From: Saccharomonospora sp. NB11 | Lineage (GTDB): Bacteria > Actinomycetota > Actinomycetes > Mycobacteriales > Pseudonocardiaceae | Direction: 5' to 3' | Length of the DNA stretch: 64,000 nucleotides | Assembly (NCBI RefSeq): GCF_015910535.1 | Contig: NZ_JACBJG010000001.1 | Location: 372,001 to 436,000 of the forward strand | In this document: positions 55,352 through 64,000 of the stretch, one piece after another | How positions within the stretch are numbered: position 1 is the stretch's first letter | Layout: each line of letters starts with the position of its first letter | Notes under the pieces: model-generated | Database searches by the model: none | Seen by the model: the letters and a program-made list of their open reading frames with translations, nothing else | What the model was told of the DNA's origin: nothing | Made by a program: the position numbers and the translations under genes

Positions 55352-56185
55352 ATGAGCGACACGCGACCTCCCTCCGCGCTGACCATCGCCGGATCCGACT
55401 CCGGTGGCGCCGCAGGACTCGAGGCCGACCTCCGCACCTTCCTCACCTGCGGTGTGCACGGACTGGTGGCGGTCACGGCGGTCACGGTGCAGAACACCCT
55501 CGGTGTGCACGACCGCTCCGACGTCCCGCCGCACATCGTCGCAGGTCAGATCGAGGCGGTCGCCGCCGACATGGGGGTGGACGCGGCCAAGACCGGCATG
55601 CTCGCCTCGGCCGAGATCATCGAGGCGGTCGCCGAGGCATGCGGCCGGGCGGGCATCGGAGGCACCGGTGGTATCCCGTTCGTCGTCGATCCCGTGGCTG
55701 CCTCGATGCACGGTCACCCGCTGTTCGACGACGCCGGACTGGCCGCTCTGCGGGAGCGTCTGCTGCCGATGGCGACGATCGTGACGCCGAACCTCGACGA
55801 GGTGCGGCTGCTCACGGGCATCGAGGTGACCCAGCGGTCGCAGATGCGCGACGCCGCGGTGGCCCTGCGCGAGCTCGGTCCGCGGTTCGTGCTCGTGAAG
55901 TCCGGGCACCTGACCGACGACCCGGAGTGCGTCGACCTGCTCTTCGACGGCTCGGAGTTCACCGAGCTGCCCGGGCCACGCCACGACACGCCCCACACCC
56001 ACGGGGCGGGCGACGCGATGGCCTCGGCGCTGACGTCGGGCCTCGCACGCGGCATGAGCGTGCCGGAGGCCGCCCGGTTCGGGAAGTGGTACGTCTCGAA
56101 CGCCGTGCGCCACTCGTACCCGATGGGCGCGAAGGTGGGTCCGGTGTCGGCGTTCTGGCGAGTGGCCGAGGAACCCGAGTTCTAG
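55352..56185 (+). CDS. Second ThiD-like kinase, tandem copy
   Basis: A 277-residue paralogue: ALTIAGSDSGGAAGLEADLR, AAKTGMLASAEI, DPVAASMHGHP and HTHGAGDAMASAL. The active-site glycines differ slightly (GGAAG versus GGGAG; GAGD versus GGGD). It follows thiD by 74 bp with its own GGAGG. It may be a second HMP kinase or a related pyridoxal-type kinase. Its stop overlaps the MarR gene stop by 4 bp. Confidence 0.9.
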   Translation: MSDTRPPSALTIAGSDSGGAAGLEADLRTFLTCGVHGLVAVTAVTVQNTLGVHDRSDVPPHIVAGQIEAVAADMGVDAAKTGMLASAEIIEAVAEACGRAGIGGTGGIPFVVDPVAASMHGHPLFDDAGLAALRERLLPMATIVTPNLDEVRLLTGIEVTQRSQMRDAAVALRELGPRFVLVKSGHLTDDPECVDLLFDGSEFTELPGPRHDTPHTHGAGDAMASALTSGLARGMSVPEAARFGKWYVSNAVRHSYPMGAKVGPVSAFWRVAEEPEF

Positions 56186-56643
56186 CAGCCCGGCCGGGTG
56201 CGCGACCGGTCGTCGTCGCCGAGCAACGCCTCCAGCGCCGGGACGGCCTCCACGAGGGCCGCCCGGTGCTGGGGTGAGAGGCGGTCGATGCGGGCGCTCA
56301 GCTCGTGCACGCGGGTGGCACGCACGTCGGCGAGCAACCGCTCCCCTTCCTCGGTGAGTTCCACGAGCCACGCCCTGCGGTCCGCCGGATCGGACTCGCG
56401 ACGCACGTAGCCGCTCTCGACCAACGCCGAGACGATGCGCGACATCGTGGCCGCCGCGACCCCTTCCTTCGCCGCGAGGTCGCCGAGCCGCATCCGACCG
56501 CACGCGCCGAGCGTGGACATCGCCGAGATCGCGCCGTGGCCGGGCCCCGGCGCACTCGCCTGGCGCAACGTCCGCGACAGCCGTCCGATGATGAGGAACA
56601 GTCTGCCGGGTACGTCGGACGACGACTCGGTCGGCTCTGCCAC
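56182..56643 (-). CDS. MarR-family transcriptional regulator
   Basis: A 153-residue winged-helix regulator. MRLGDLAAKEGVAAATMSRI is the recognition helix region and RRESDPADRRAWLVELTEEG the beta wing, both MarR hallmarks. GTG 56643 has AAGGAG six bases upstream; 25 earlier codons are not needed. It lies between the two thiamin groups; its ligand and targets are unknown. Confidence 0.92.
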   Translation of the reverse strand: MAEPTESSSDVPGRLFLIIGRLSRTLRQASAPGPGHGAISAMSTLGACGRMRLGDLAAKEGVAAATMSRIVSALVESGYVRRESDPADRRAWLVELTEEGERLLADVRATRVHELSARIDRLSPQHRAALVEAVPALEALLGDDDRSRTRPGC

Positions 56644-56719
56644 GGAAAGCTCCTTCTTTCGCGCCTGACCGTAACGGTCGAACACCTTACGGGCACGGGG
56701 CCGCTCACCGTACGGCACT

Positions 56720-57719
<1,000 letters not shown>

Positions 57720-58830
57720 TGCGCTCCTTCACTCGTCGATCCGGTCGAGCCTGCAGCGTGCCCTCCGGGCCGGGGCGTCCCGCGAGCCACGCCAGCACGG
57801 CGTCGGCGGTCACCGGGGCGAGCAGCAGGCCGTTGCGGTGGTGACCGGTGGCCGCATAGACGCCGTCGGACAACGGCCCGAGGTAGGGCACGGCGTCGTC
57901 ACTGCCCGCCCGCAGCCCGGCGGCGGTCTCGATCAATTCGTACTCGGCGATCGACGGGAAGACCCGTTCCGCCGCCTCGATCAGCTCGCGGACTCCCCGC
58001 GCCCGGACTCCGGTGTCGAATCCGGCCTCGTACTGCGTCGCGCCGAGCACGAGCGTCCCGTCGTCGCGCGGCACCAGGTACACCGGTCGGCCCTCCACGA
58101 CGGCGCGGACCGTGTGTCGGGGCGGCGGCAGCGTCGTTCGGCGCGCCCGCAGCCGCAGGATTTCGCCCTTCAGCGGGCGGATCGCGGTCGTCAGGTCGGG
58201 GTGGAGTTGCCCGCTGTGGGCGCCCGCGCACAACACGACCGCGTCGACGTACCGGGTTCCGGAGGCCGTCGTGACGCTGTCCGCCGTGAGCTTCTCGGCC
58301 TGCTCGGCGACGAACTCCGCCCCGCATTCGCGGGCCGCGGCCAGCAGCGAGTCCAGCAGTCGCCGGTTGTCGACGAACACGTCACTCGGCACGAGCAGGC
58401 CCGACCGAACGGGCCCGAGCCCGGGTTCCTCCCGGCGCAACGCGCGGCCGGTGACTCGCTCGGCCCGTCTGCCGATGCCGTCGAGGTACCGCGCGAGCAC
58501 GTCGAGCGCGTCGGCGTCGGCGTGGTCGAAGGCGGCGACGAGGGTGCCGTGGGCGGAGAGCCCGCAGTCGAATCCCTGCGCGCGCAGTTCGTCGGCGAAC
58601 GCGGGCCAGCGACGCAGCGACTCCTCACCGAGGGCGAGAGCGGCCTCCTCGCCCGGCCAAGCCTCGGCCACGGGCGCGAGCATGCCGCCCGCCACCCACG
58701 ACGCACCGCCCCTGGCGGGGAAAGGATCGAAGACGGTGACGCGATGACCTGCGGCAGCGGCTTTCCACGCGACGGCCAGGCCGATGACACCGGCACCGAC
58801 GACCGCGAGGTCTCGACTCACCACGAAATC

Positions 58831-58920
58831 ACGCTCCCTGCGCCGGCATGACCCGGATCAGGTTCCACGGTCGGAGCCTTCGCTCCCTCTCAGCCCCTGT
58901 GGGACTCCCGTGCGGACGGC
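58831..58920 (-). promoter_or_regulatory. TPP riboswitch (THI element) controlling thiOSG
   Basis: On the minus strand GGGGCTGAGAGGGAG is followed by GAACCTGATCCGGGTCATGC and CGGCGCAGGGAG, ending about 7 bases before thiO. This is the second THI element in the window. Bounds approximate. Confidence 0.93.
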
Positions 58921-58955
58921 CCCAAGCCTACCCCGCGTTCGCCGTACGCCCGTAC

Positions 58956-58961
58956 TACGGT
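58956..58961 (+). promoter_or_regulatory. Candidate -10 TACGGT for thiE
   Basis: TACGGT, six bases, then ATG 58968. The thiE transcript would lack the THI element, which lies on the opposite strand upstream. Confidence 0.4.
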
Positions 58962-58967
58962 GACGGC

Positions 58968-59645
58968 ATGCCAGGCCTCGACGGTGACCGGATCAGGAAG
59001 CGCCTCGACGACGCGCGCCTCTACCTCTGCACGGACGCACGGCGCGACCGCGGAGATCTCGCCGAGTTCGTGGACGCCGCGTTGGCGGGTGGCGTGGACA
59101 TCGTGCAGTTGCGCGACAAGACCGGGGGTGCTCCGTTGGAGGCGGCCCACGAGATCGCGGCGCTGGAGGTGCTCGCCGAAGCCTGCGCCCGACACGGAGC
59201 GCTGCTCGCGGTCAACGACCGCGCCGACGTGGCGCTGGCGGTCGACGCCGACGTCCTGCACCTCGGTCAGGACGACCTTCCCGTGTCCGTCGCGCGGCGC
59301 GTGATCGGCGACGCGCCCGTGATCGGACGCTCGACGCACTCGGCCACGCAGGCCCGGGCAGCCGCCACGGAACCGGGCGTGGACTACTTCTGCGTCGGGC
59401 CGTGCTGGCCCACTCCCACGAAGCCGGGCAGGCCCGCACCCGGCCTGGACCTCGTGCGCACCGTGGCCACCGAGATCGTCCCGGACGCCGCTCGACCGTG
59501 GTTCGCCATCGGCGGGATCGACCTCGAACGGCTGCCCGAGGTCACGGCAGCCGGGGCGCGTCGGGCCGTGGTGGTCCGGGCCATCACCGAGGCCGACGAC
59601 CCGACGGCGGCGGCGAGGGCTCTGCGGGAGCACCTCACGGGCTGA
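58968..59645 (+). CDS. thiE: Thiamin phosphate synthase
   Basis: A 225-residue TIM-barrel enzyme that joins HMP-PP and thiazole phosphate. [32 protein letters not shown] and PTPTKPGRP are family motifs. ATG 58968 follows the riboswitch of thiO on the other strand. It completes the thiamin pathway of the window. Confidence 0.95.
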   Translation: MPGLDGDRIRKRLDDARLYLCTDARRDRGDLAEFVDAALAGGVDIVQLRDKTGGAPLEAAHEIAALEVLAEACARHGALLAVNDRADVALAVDADVLHLGQDDLPVSVARRVIGDAPVIGRSTHSATQARAAATEPGVDYFCVGPCWPTPTKPGRPAPGLDLVRTVATEIVPDAARPWFAIGGIDLERLPEVTAAGARRAVVVRAITEADDPTAAARALREHLTG

Positions 59646-59654
59646 CCCGCCCGG

Positions 59655-60536
59655 TCACTCCTCGCCGCCCGGCGGGGCCTGCCCGCCTGCCGGGTCCGTG
59701 GTGAGCGGGGGCTGCTGCTCGTCGGGCTCCGACGGGGCGGAGTCGGGCTCGCTCGGCTGCACCGGCTGCGAGGGCTGGGTGGAGTCCTCCGGCGCGTCGG
59801 GGCGCGGGGTCTCGCTCGGCGTCGACTCGCCCTCGTCGCGGTCGCGCTGCTGTCCCGGCTCGTCCGGTCCGGACGTCGGGGTGGCGTCGGAGTCGGCGGA
59901 GTCGGCGGAGTCGGCGGGGTCGCCGGAGTCCTCACGCTCGTCGCCCGGTCCCTGCGGCATCCGGTCGTGCCCGGTCCAGCCGTCACCGCGGACGATGTTG
60001 CTCACCGTGGTGGAGCCGTCGCCCGACAACGCCTTGCCCGTCACGCCCTCGTACCCGGTGACGACGAGCATGCCGATGACGAACGCCAGTGCGCTCGTGG
60101 CCGCCAACACGGGTCCCCGGCGCCGCCACCACTGCCGTCGCGCACGGGAGTCCTCGGCCTGACCGGTCGAGGTCAACACGCGCGTGCGCTCCATCGCCGC
60201 CGTGTGCTCCTCCCACCGCTGTTGCGTGACGGCGGGCAGGTACACGGTGCGGTCCAGGTCCTCGAGCACGGCCTTTCGACGTCCGGCCGCGATGCGAGCC
60301 ATGTCCTTGGTCCGTCGCAGCGAGCGCAGGAACAGTTCGCTGCCGACGGTGGTGACCACACTGAGCAGCCCGGCTCCGACCACCGTGCCGTACACGCCCA
60401 GCGTCGAACACAAAAACGCCGCCGTCACCGCCGCGAGCGCGGCGGCGGCCACCTGCGCGGGCGACAGCCCGGACTTCTCCGCCTTCTCGGACTGCTGCGA
60501 ACCGGTGTCGTTGACCTTCGTCCTGTCGTCCTTCAT
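59655..60536 (-). CDS. Membrane protein with acidic Pro-rich tail, function unknown
   Basis: A 293-residue protein. Two N-terminal hydrophobic segments lie near residues 25-65 (VAAAALAAVTAAFLCSTLGV then VVGAGLLSVVTTVGSELFL). A basic cytosolic stretch follows, then a third membrane segment near 145-165 (LAATSALAFVIGMLVVTGYE). The last 115 residues are Asp/Glu/Pro/Ser-rich. I recognise no family. The M. tuberculosis neighbourhood has a membrane protein (Rv0412c) near thiE, but homology is not established. Confidence 0.75.
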   Translation of the reverse strand: MKDDRTKVNDTGSQQSEKAEKSGLSPAQVAAAALAAVTAAFLCSTLGVYGTVVGAGLLSVVTTVGSELFLRSLRRTKDMARIAAGRRKAVLEDLDRTVYLPAVTQQRWEEHTAAMERTRVLTSTGQAEDSRARRQWWRRRGPVLAATSALAFVIGMLVVTGYEGVTGKALSGDGSTTVSNIVRGDGWTGHDRMPQGPGDEREDSGDPADSADSADSDATPTSGPDEPGQQRDRDEGESTPSETPRPDAPEDSTQPSQPVQPSEPDSAPSEPDEQQPPLTTDPAGGQAPPGGEE

Positions 60537-60689
60537 GCCCCTCGATCCGCTCGCAACTCCCCGACAACCCCTCAACGAATTCATCGCCCGAGAGGCTCCC
60601 GGCGTTGCCCGACGTGAGCACGATTACGTCACGATTCGACGCGGAACGAGGACGTCACGTCCACAGTGGAACAGAAGGCGGCGGAACGG

Positions 60690-61424
60690 TCACGGACGGT
60701 TCAACGTCGTGACGAACTTGTACCGGTCGCCCCGGTAGATCGAGCGCACGTACTCGACCGGCTTGCCGTCGGAGGCGAACGTCTGCCGCGAGAGCAGCAG
60801 CACGGGCATACCGATCTCGGCGCCGAGCAGGTCCGCCTCCTGCGGGCCCGCGAGCGACGTCTCGATGGTCTCCTCCGCGTGGTCCAGCTCCACGCCGTAG
60901 CGGTCGCGCAACGCCTCGTACAGCGATCCGCCCGACTCGACCTGCCGCCGCAGCCCTCGGAACCGCGAGGACGGCAGATGAGTCGTCTCCACCGCCATCG
61001 GTTCACCGTCGGCGAGGCGGAGCCTGCGCAGTCGCAGCACCTTCGCGCCGGTCCGGATGCCGAGCAGTTTGGGCAGCTCGCCCTCGGCGTAGATCTCGTC
61101 GACCTCCAGCACCTTGGACGACGGCTCCCGCCCCTGCGCCCGGATGTCCTCGGTGTAGGAGGACAACTCCAGCCGCTGGGCCAGCTTGGGTTCCGCGGCG
61201 AACGTCCCCTTGCCCTGCACGCGATGCAGGCGCCCCTCGGCCGTCAGGTCGGCGAGCGCCTGTCGGACCGTGGTCCTGGACACGCCGAAGTCCGTCGCCA
61301 GTGCCCGCTCCGTCGGGATGGCCGAGCCGGCGGGCAGGGATTCCAGCAGGTCGAGCAGGTGTTGTTTGAGCGCCCAGTACTTCGGTTCACGCTGTGCACG
61401 CGTTCCGGAAAGCGTCTCCACCAT
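60690..61424 (-). CDS. dasR: GntR/HutC-family regulator, DasR-like
   Basis: A 244-residue regulator. The N-terminal winged helix is IPTERALATDFGVSRTTVRQ and the UTRA effector domain starts near residue 80 (AEGELPKLLGIRTGAKVLRL). The C-terminal YVRSIYRGDRYKFVTTL matches DasR/NagR-type proteins that sense amino-sugar phosphates. A dre-like palindrome lies just upstream and a SIS isomerase and amino-sugar kinase diverge from it. ATG 61424 has AGGGAG six bases upstream and is preferred to the start at 61439. Confidence 0.88.
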   Translation of the reverse strand: MVETLSGTRAQREPKYWALKQHLLDLLESLPAGSAIPTERALATDFGVSRTTVRQALADLTAEGRLHRVQGKGTFAAEPKLAQRLELSSYTEDIRAQGREPSSKVLEVDEIYAEGELPKLLGIRTGAKVLRLRRLRLADGEPMAVETTHLPSSRFRGLRRQVESGGSLYEALRDRYGVELDHAEETIETSLAGPQEADLLGAEIGMPVLLLSRQTFASDGKPVEYVRSIYRGDRYKFVTTLNRP

Positions 61425-61501
61425 TGGTGACTCCCTCACTAAGACACCTACCCCCTCACCCTGGAACGTACCCTCCGGATAGTACGTTGAACGTGGTCAG
61501 T

Positions 61502-61517
61502 ATTGGTCTAGACCGGT
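61502..61517. promoter_or_regulatory. DasR-type operator (dre) in the dasR/SIS divergent region
   Basis: ATTGGTCTAGACCGGT matches 14 of 16 positions of the DasR consensus. It lies between dasR and the SIS gene, near the promoter regions of both, as expected for autoregulation and local control. Confidence 0.85.
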
Positions 61518-61552
61518 GATCCGCGACCCGGGCGCGCGGCACCTCGACCGGC

Positions 61553-61558
61553 TAGGGT
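61553..61558 (+). promoter_or_regulatory. Candidate -10 TAGGGT for the SIS-kinase operon
   Basis: TAGGGT lies 10 bases before GTG 61569. The dre palindrome ends 35 bp upstream of it. Confidence 0.4.
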
Positions 61559-61568
61559 GAAAGCAAGG

Positions 61569-62624
61569 GTGACGACCGTGAACGAGACCGAACCCGGCAG
61601 GCACATGGCCGCCGAGATCGCCGAGCAACCGGACGTCCTCGCAGGGCTGGTCCGGGCACGTTCCGACATCGCCGAGGTCGGAGCACGGATCGCCCAGAGG
61701 CCGCCGCGGTTCGCGCTGCTCGCCGCGCGGGGGTCCAGCGACCACGCCGCCGTCTACGCGAAGTACCTCGTCGAGGTGTTGCTGGGCCTGCCGACGGGCC
61801 TCGTCTCCCCGTCGACGACCACCCTGTACGGCGCCGAGCAGGACCTCACCGACGTCCTGCTGATCTCGGTCAGCCAGAGCGGCGGGTCGTACGACCTGCT
61901 GGAGGTCACGCAGGCCGCCCGGTCGCGCGGGGCGTTGACCGTCGCCGTCACCAACACGCCGTCGTCCCCGCTGACCGAGGCCGCCGAGCTGGCGGTCGAC
62001 ATCCGCGCGGGCACCGAGCGCGCCGTCGCCGCCACCAAGACCTACTCCGCGACGTTGCTGGCGCTGTATTTGCTGGTGGACGCCATCCGTGGCGGCAAGG
62101 CCGAGCATGTGTCCGACATCGGCGAACTGGCCGAACGCACGCTCACCGACTCCGCCGAGGGGGTCGAGCAGGCCGTCTCCCGGTGCCGGTTCGCCGAGCG
62201 CATCCTGACCACCGCGCGCGGCTACTCCTACGCCACCGCGCTGGAGGCCTCCCTGAAGCTGGCCGAGACGAGCTATCTCCCCACCCGCGCGTACAGCGGT
62301 GCCGACCTCCTGCACGGACCGGTCGCCGCCGTGGACGCCACCACCGCCGTGCTCGGACTCGCGAGCGCGGGCAAGGGCGGCGCGGCGATGAGCGACGTCT
62401 TCGACACGGTGACCCGCAGTGGTGCCGACCTGCTGTGTGTGGGCTCGGCGGCGCACACCGTGTCCTCTGCAGCGTTGGCCGTGCCGGTTCCCGAGACCGC
62501 CGAGGAGGTCGCCCCCGTCCTGGAGGTCCTGCCGATCCAGCGGCTGGCCCTGGGACTCGCCCTCGCCCGCGGTCTCGACCCGGACGCCCCGCGCGGTCTG
62601 CGCAAGGTGACGAGGACCCGATGA
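61569..62624 (+). CDS. SIS-domain sugar isomerase/deaminase (GlmS isomerase-domain-like)
   Basis: A 351-residue protein with two SIS domains, like the isomerase half of GlmS or AgaS-type enzymes. ARGSSDHAAVYAKYLVEV, VSQSGGSYDLLEV and AATKTYSATLLALYLL are SIS motifs; GADLLHGPVAAVD is the second-domain block. No glutaminase domain is present. With the kinase and DasR it points to glucosamine-6-phosphate or N-acetylglucosamine-6-phosphate handling. GTG 61557, 61569 and 61578 are possible starts; 61557 overlaps the -10. Confidence 0.88.
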   Translation: MTTVNETEPGRHMAAEIAEQPDVLAGLVRARSDIAEVGARIAQRPPRFALLAARGSSDHAAVYAKYLVEVLLGLPTGLVSPSTTTLYGAEQDLTDVLLISVSQSGGSYDLLEVTQAARSRGALTVAVTNTPSSPLTEAAELAVDIRAGTERAVAATKTYSATLLALYLLVDAIRGGKAEHVSDIGELAERTLTDSAEGVEQAVSRCRFAERILTTARGYSYATALEASLKLAETSYLPTRAYSGADLLHGPVAAVDATTAVLGLASAGKGGAAMSDVFDTVTRSGADLLCVGSAAHTVSSAALAVPVPETAEEVAPVLEVLPIQRLALGLALARGLDPDAPRGLRKVTRTR

Positions 62625-63589
62625 GTCTCGCGGTCGGGGTGGACGCGGGCGGTACGTCCACCCGAGCCTGGGTCGTCGACGCCGCCGGGCACGTGGTCGG
62701 GACCGGCACCGCCGGAGGGGCCAACCCGAACTCGCACCCGCCCGAGTCGGCGGCCAAGGCGATGACCGAGGCGATCTCCACGGCCATGGCGTCGTCCGAC
62801 CCGTCGGAGGTGCGGGCGTGGGTGATCGGCATGGCCGGCCGGAGCAAGCTCACCGATCCCGCGATCGCCGCCGTCTTCGAACGCGAGTGGGACGCCCTCG
62901 GATTCGAGCACGTGCGACGACCGACGTTGGTGTCCGACGCGGTCGCCGCGTTCGTGTCGGCCACGGCCGAACCGGACGGCACCGTGCTCGTCGCGGGCAC
63001 GGGGTCGATCGCGGGTCGCATCCGGGCCCGCGAGATGGTCTCCACCGTCGGCGGCTACGGCTGGCTCCTCGGCGACGAGGGGTCGGGGTTCTGGCTCGGC
63101 AGGCAGGCCGTGCGGGTCGCGCTCGACGTCCTGGCCGGGCAGCGTCCGCCGTCGCGGCTCGCCGACGCGGTGTTGCGCCAGGCCGGCGTGGACCGGCGTT
63201 CCGGGGGTGACAGCGACGCGGCGTTCCGCCTCATCACCGCCGTGAACGCGGAGGCTCCGGTGAACCTCGCGCGCTACGCCCCGCTCGTCAGCGCGGCGCA
63301 TGCCGAGGGCGACGCCGCCGCCGTCGCGATCGTCGACGAGGCCGCGACCCTGCTCACCGAGACGGCGCTGGCAGCCCGCGACGAGGGCGAGACGACGCCC
63401 GTGGTGCTCGTCGGCAGTGTGCTCGGTCCCACGAGTCCAGTGGGGGAACGCGTGCGCACCGCTCTCCGGGCCGCCACCTCCGCACCCGTGCTGGGCAGCG
63501 ACAACGGGGCGCTGGGCGCGGCCTGGCTCGCGGCACTCGACGCGTTCGGGCCCGACGCTCCCCGACCCACACCGGGTACCGTGGACTGA
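62621..63589 (+). CDS. BadF/BadG/BcrA-type ATPase family kinase, probable N-acetylglucosamine kinase
   Basis: A 322-residue ASKHA-fold kinase. LAVGVDAGGTSTRAWVVDAA is the phosphate-1 loop, VAGTGSIAGRIRAREM and GGYGWLLGDEGSGFWLGRQA are the GlcNAc-kinase-type blocks. Coupled to the SIS gene by ATGA. Its place in a DasR-linked operon supports a GlcNAc role; this is inference. Confidence 0.88.
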   Translation: MSLAVGVDAGGTSTRAWVVDAAGHVVGTGTAGGANPNSHPPESAAKAMTEAISTAMASSDPSEVRAWVIGMAGRSKLTDPAIAAVFEREWDALGFEHVRRPTLVSDAVAAFVSATAEPDGTVLVAGTGSIAGRIRAREMVSTVGGYGWLLGDEGSGFWLGRQAVRVALDVLAGQRPPSRLADAVLRQAGVDRRSGGDSDAAFRLITAVNAEAPVNLARYAPLVSAAHAEGDAAAVAIVDEAATLLTETALAARDEGETTPVVLVGSVLGPTSPVGERVRTALRAATSAPVLGSDNGALGAAWLAALDAFGPDAPRPTPGTVD

Positions 63590-63619
63590 GGCCCCCGGAC
63601 CTCCCCCTCGCCGGGGGCC
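63590..63619 (+). terminator. Terminator hairpin after the amino-sugar kinase
   Basis: GGCCCCCGG (63590-63598) pairs perfectly with CCGGGGGCC (63611-63619), loop 12 bases, directly after the stop codon, then GCTTCCTT. Confidence 0.8.
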
Positions 63620-63919
63620 GCTTCCTTGCGGTGCGGCGACGTCGAGCGCGTCTCGTCGGGCGCCGCGACCTTTTGCCGGTGCCATCGAGCACCTCGACCC
63701 GTACCGCGTCACCCGTTCCCGGCTCGCCCCCGGCGTCAGTGCTGCCCGCGAGCGCGCGAGAGCTTTGCCACACCACCGGAAAAGCGCAGGAAAATGACAT
63801 CCCCCTCGTCGAGACTGGGGGTTGCGAATCAACCGACGGTGGCGTAGGCGGCACTCACCGGTGCATCCTGTCCGGTTGTCTGCGGGATTTCACTGGGGCT
63901 TTACTGGGAGGAGACGTTG
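63620..63919. other. Intergenic region before the SGNH hydrolase
   Basis: About 300 bp without a convincing gene. A short hairpin GGTTG-CGAAT-CAACC lies near 63820. No assignable promoter or operator. Confidence 0.5.
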
Positions 63920-64000
63920 GTGACCCATTTCGACAGCTACGTGGCGATCGGCGACAGCTTCACCGAGGGCCTCAACGACACCCTCCCGGACGGGTCGTTC
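63920..64000 (+). CDS. SGNH/GDSL-type hydrolase (3' truncated)
   Basis: Only the first 27 residues are in the window (VTHFDSYVAIGDSFTEGLND then TLPDGSF). GDSFTEG is block I of SGNH hydrolases, with the nucleophile Ser in GDS. GTG 63920 has GGAGGAG six bases upstream; TTG 63917 is an in-frame alternative. The rest lies beyond the right edge. Confidence 0.85.
   Translation, partial: MTHFDSYVAIGDSFTEGLNDTLPDGSF

Overview
The window is high-GC actinobacterial DNA, most like a Pseudonocardiaceae member such as Saccharomonospora (inferred from gene content and order, not from a database search). Genes are tightly packed. Many have GTG starts, many adjacent genes overlap by ATGA or GTGA, and many starts lack a Shine-Dalgarno but carry a TANNNT hexamer 6-8 nt upstream, which suggests leaderless mRNAs. 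From memory of M. tuberculosis H37Rv, two segments are recognisable: 6.2-30.7 kb resembles Rv0869c-Rv0861c (moaA2, moaD2, rpfA, moaE2, mog, moaC2, helicase-associated protein, XPB helicase), and 34.6-59.6 kb resembles Rv0440-Rv0414c (groEL2, moeA2, psd, pssA, AAA ATPase, LytR_C, DUF3263, def, thiC, thiD, thiG, thiS, thiO, thiE).

Layout. 0-3 kb: recQ (cut at the left edge), a metallophosphoesterase and a NagD-like HAD phosphatase. 3-12 kb: molybdenum: modABC under an HTH-Mop regulator, divergent moaA-moaD, then rpf (resuscitation-promoting factor) with a long structured leader, a fused mogA-moaE, moaC and malic enzyme. 12-30.7 kb: the helicase-associated protein and XPB helicase, neighbours in M. 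tuberculosis, are separated here by about 14.4 kb. That insert carries a conservon (sensor kinase, roadblock, DUF742, Ras-like GTPase) with a second roadblock/DUF742 pair, an NMT1/SsuA-type ABC transporter, a second conservon-type kinase and a second lipoprotein of the same family. Between the two permease genes lies an 85-codon ORF built of perfect 72-bp repeats. 30.7-36.6 kb: DUF72, DJ-1/PfpI, a secreted M14 carboxypeptidase and groEL with two CIRCE elements. 36.6-40.3 kb: an iron-siderophore ABC transporter behind an IdeR box. 40.3-52.6 kb: Ser/Thr kinase, cold-shock protein, two AIM24 proteins, moeA, psd-pssA, AAA ATPase, LytR_C and DUF3263 proteins, def and an HtrA-like protease. 52.6-59.6 kb: thiamin synthesis in two groups, each with a TPP riboswitch. 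59.6-64 kb: a membrane protein, a DasR-like GntR regulator, a SIS isomerase and an amino-sugar kinase around a DasR-type operator, and the start of an SGNH hydrolase.

Links worth noting: a DasR-type palindrome and a CRP/GlxR-like site precede rpf, which may tie muralytic growth control to amino-sugar and cAMP signals. A family of 21-bp intergenic tandem repeats occurs at three loci.
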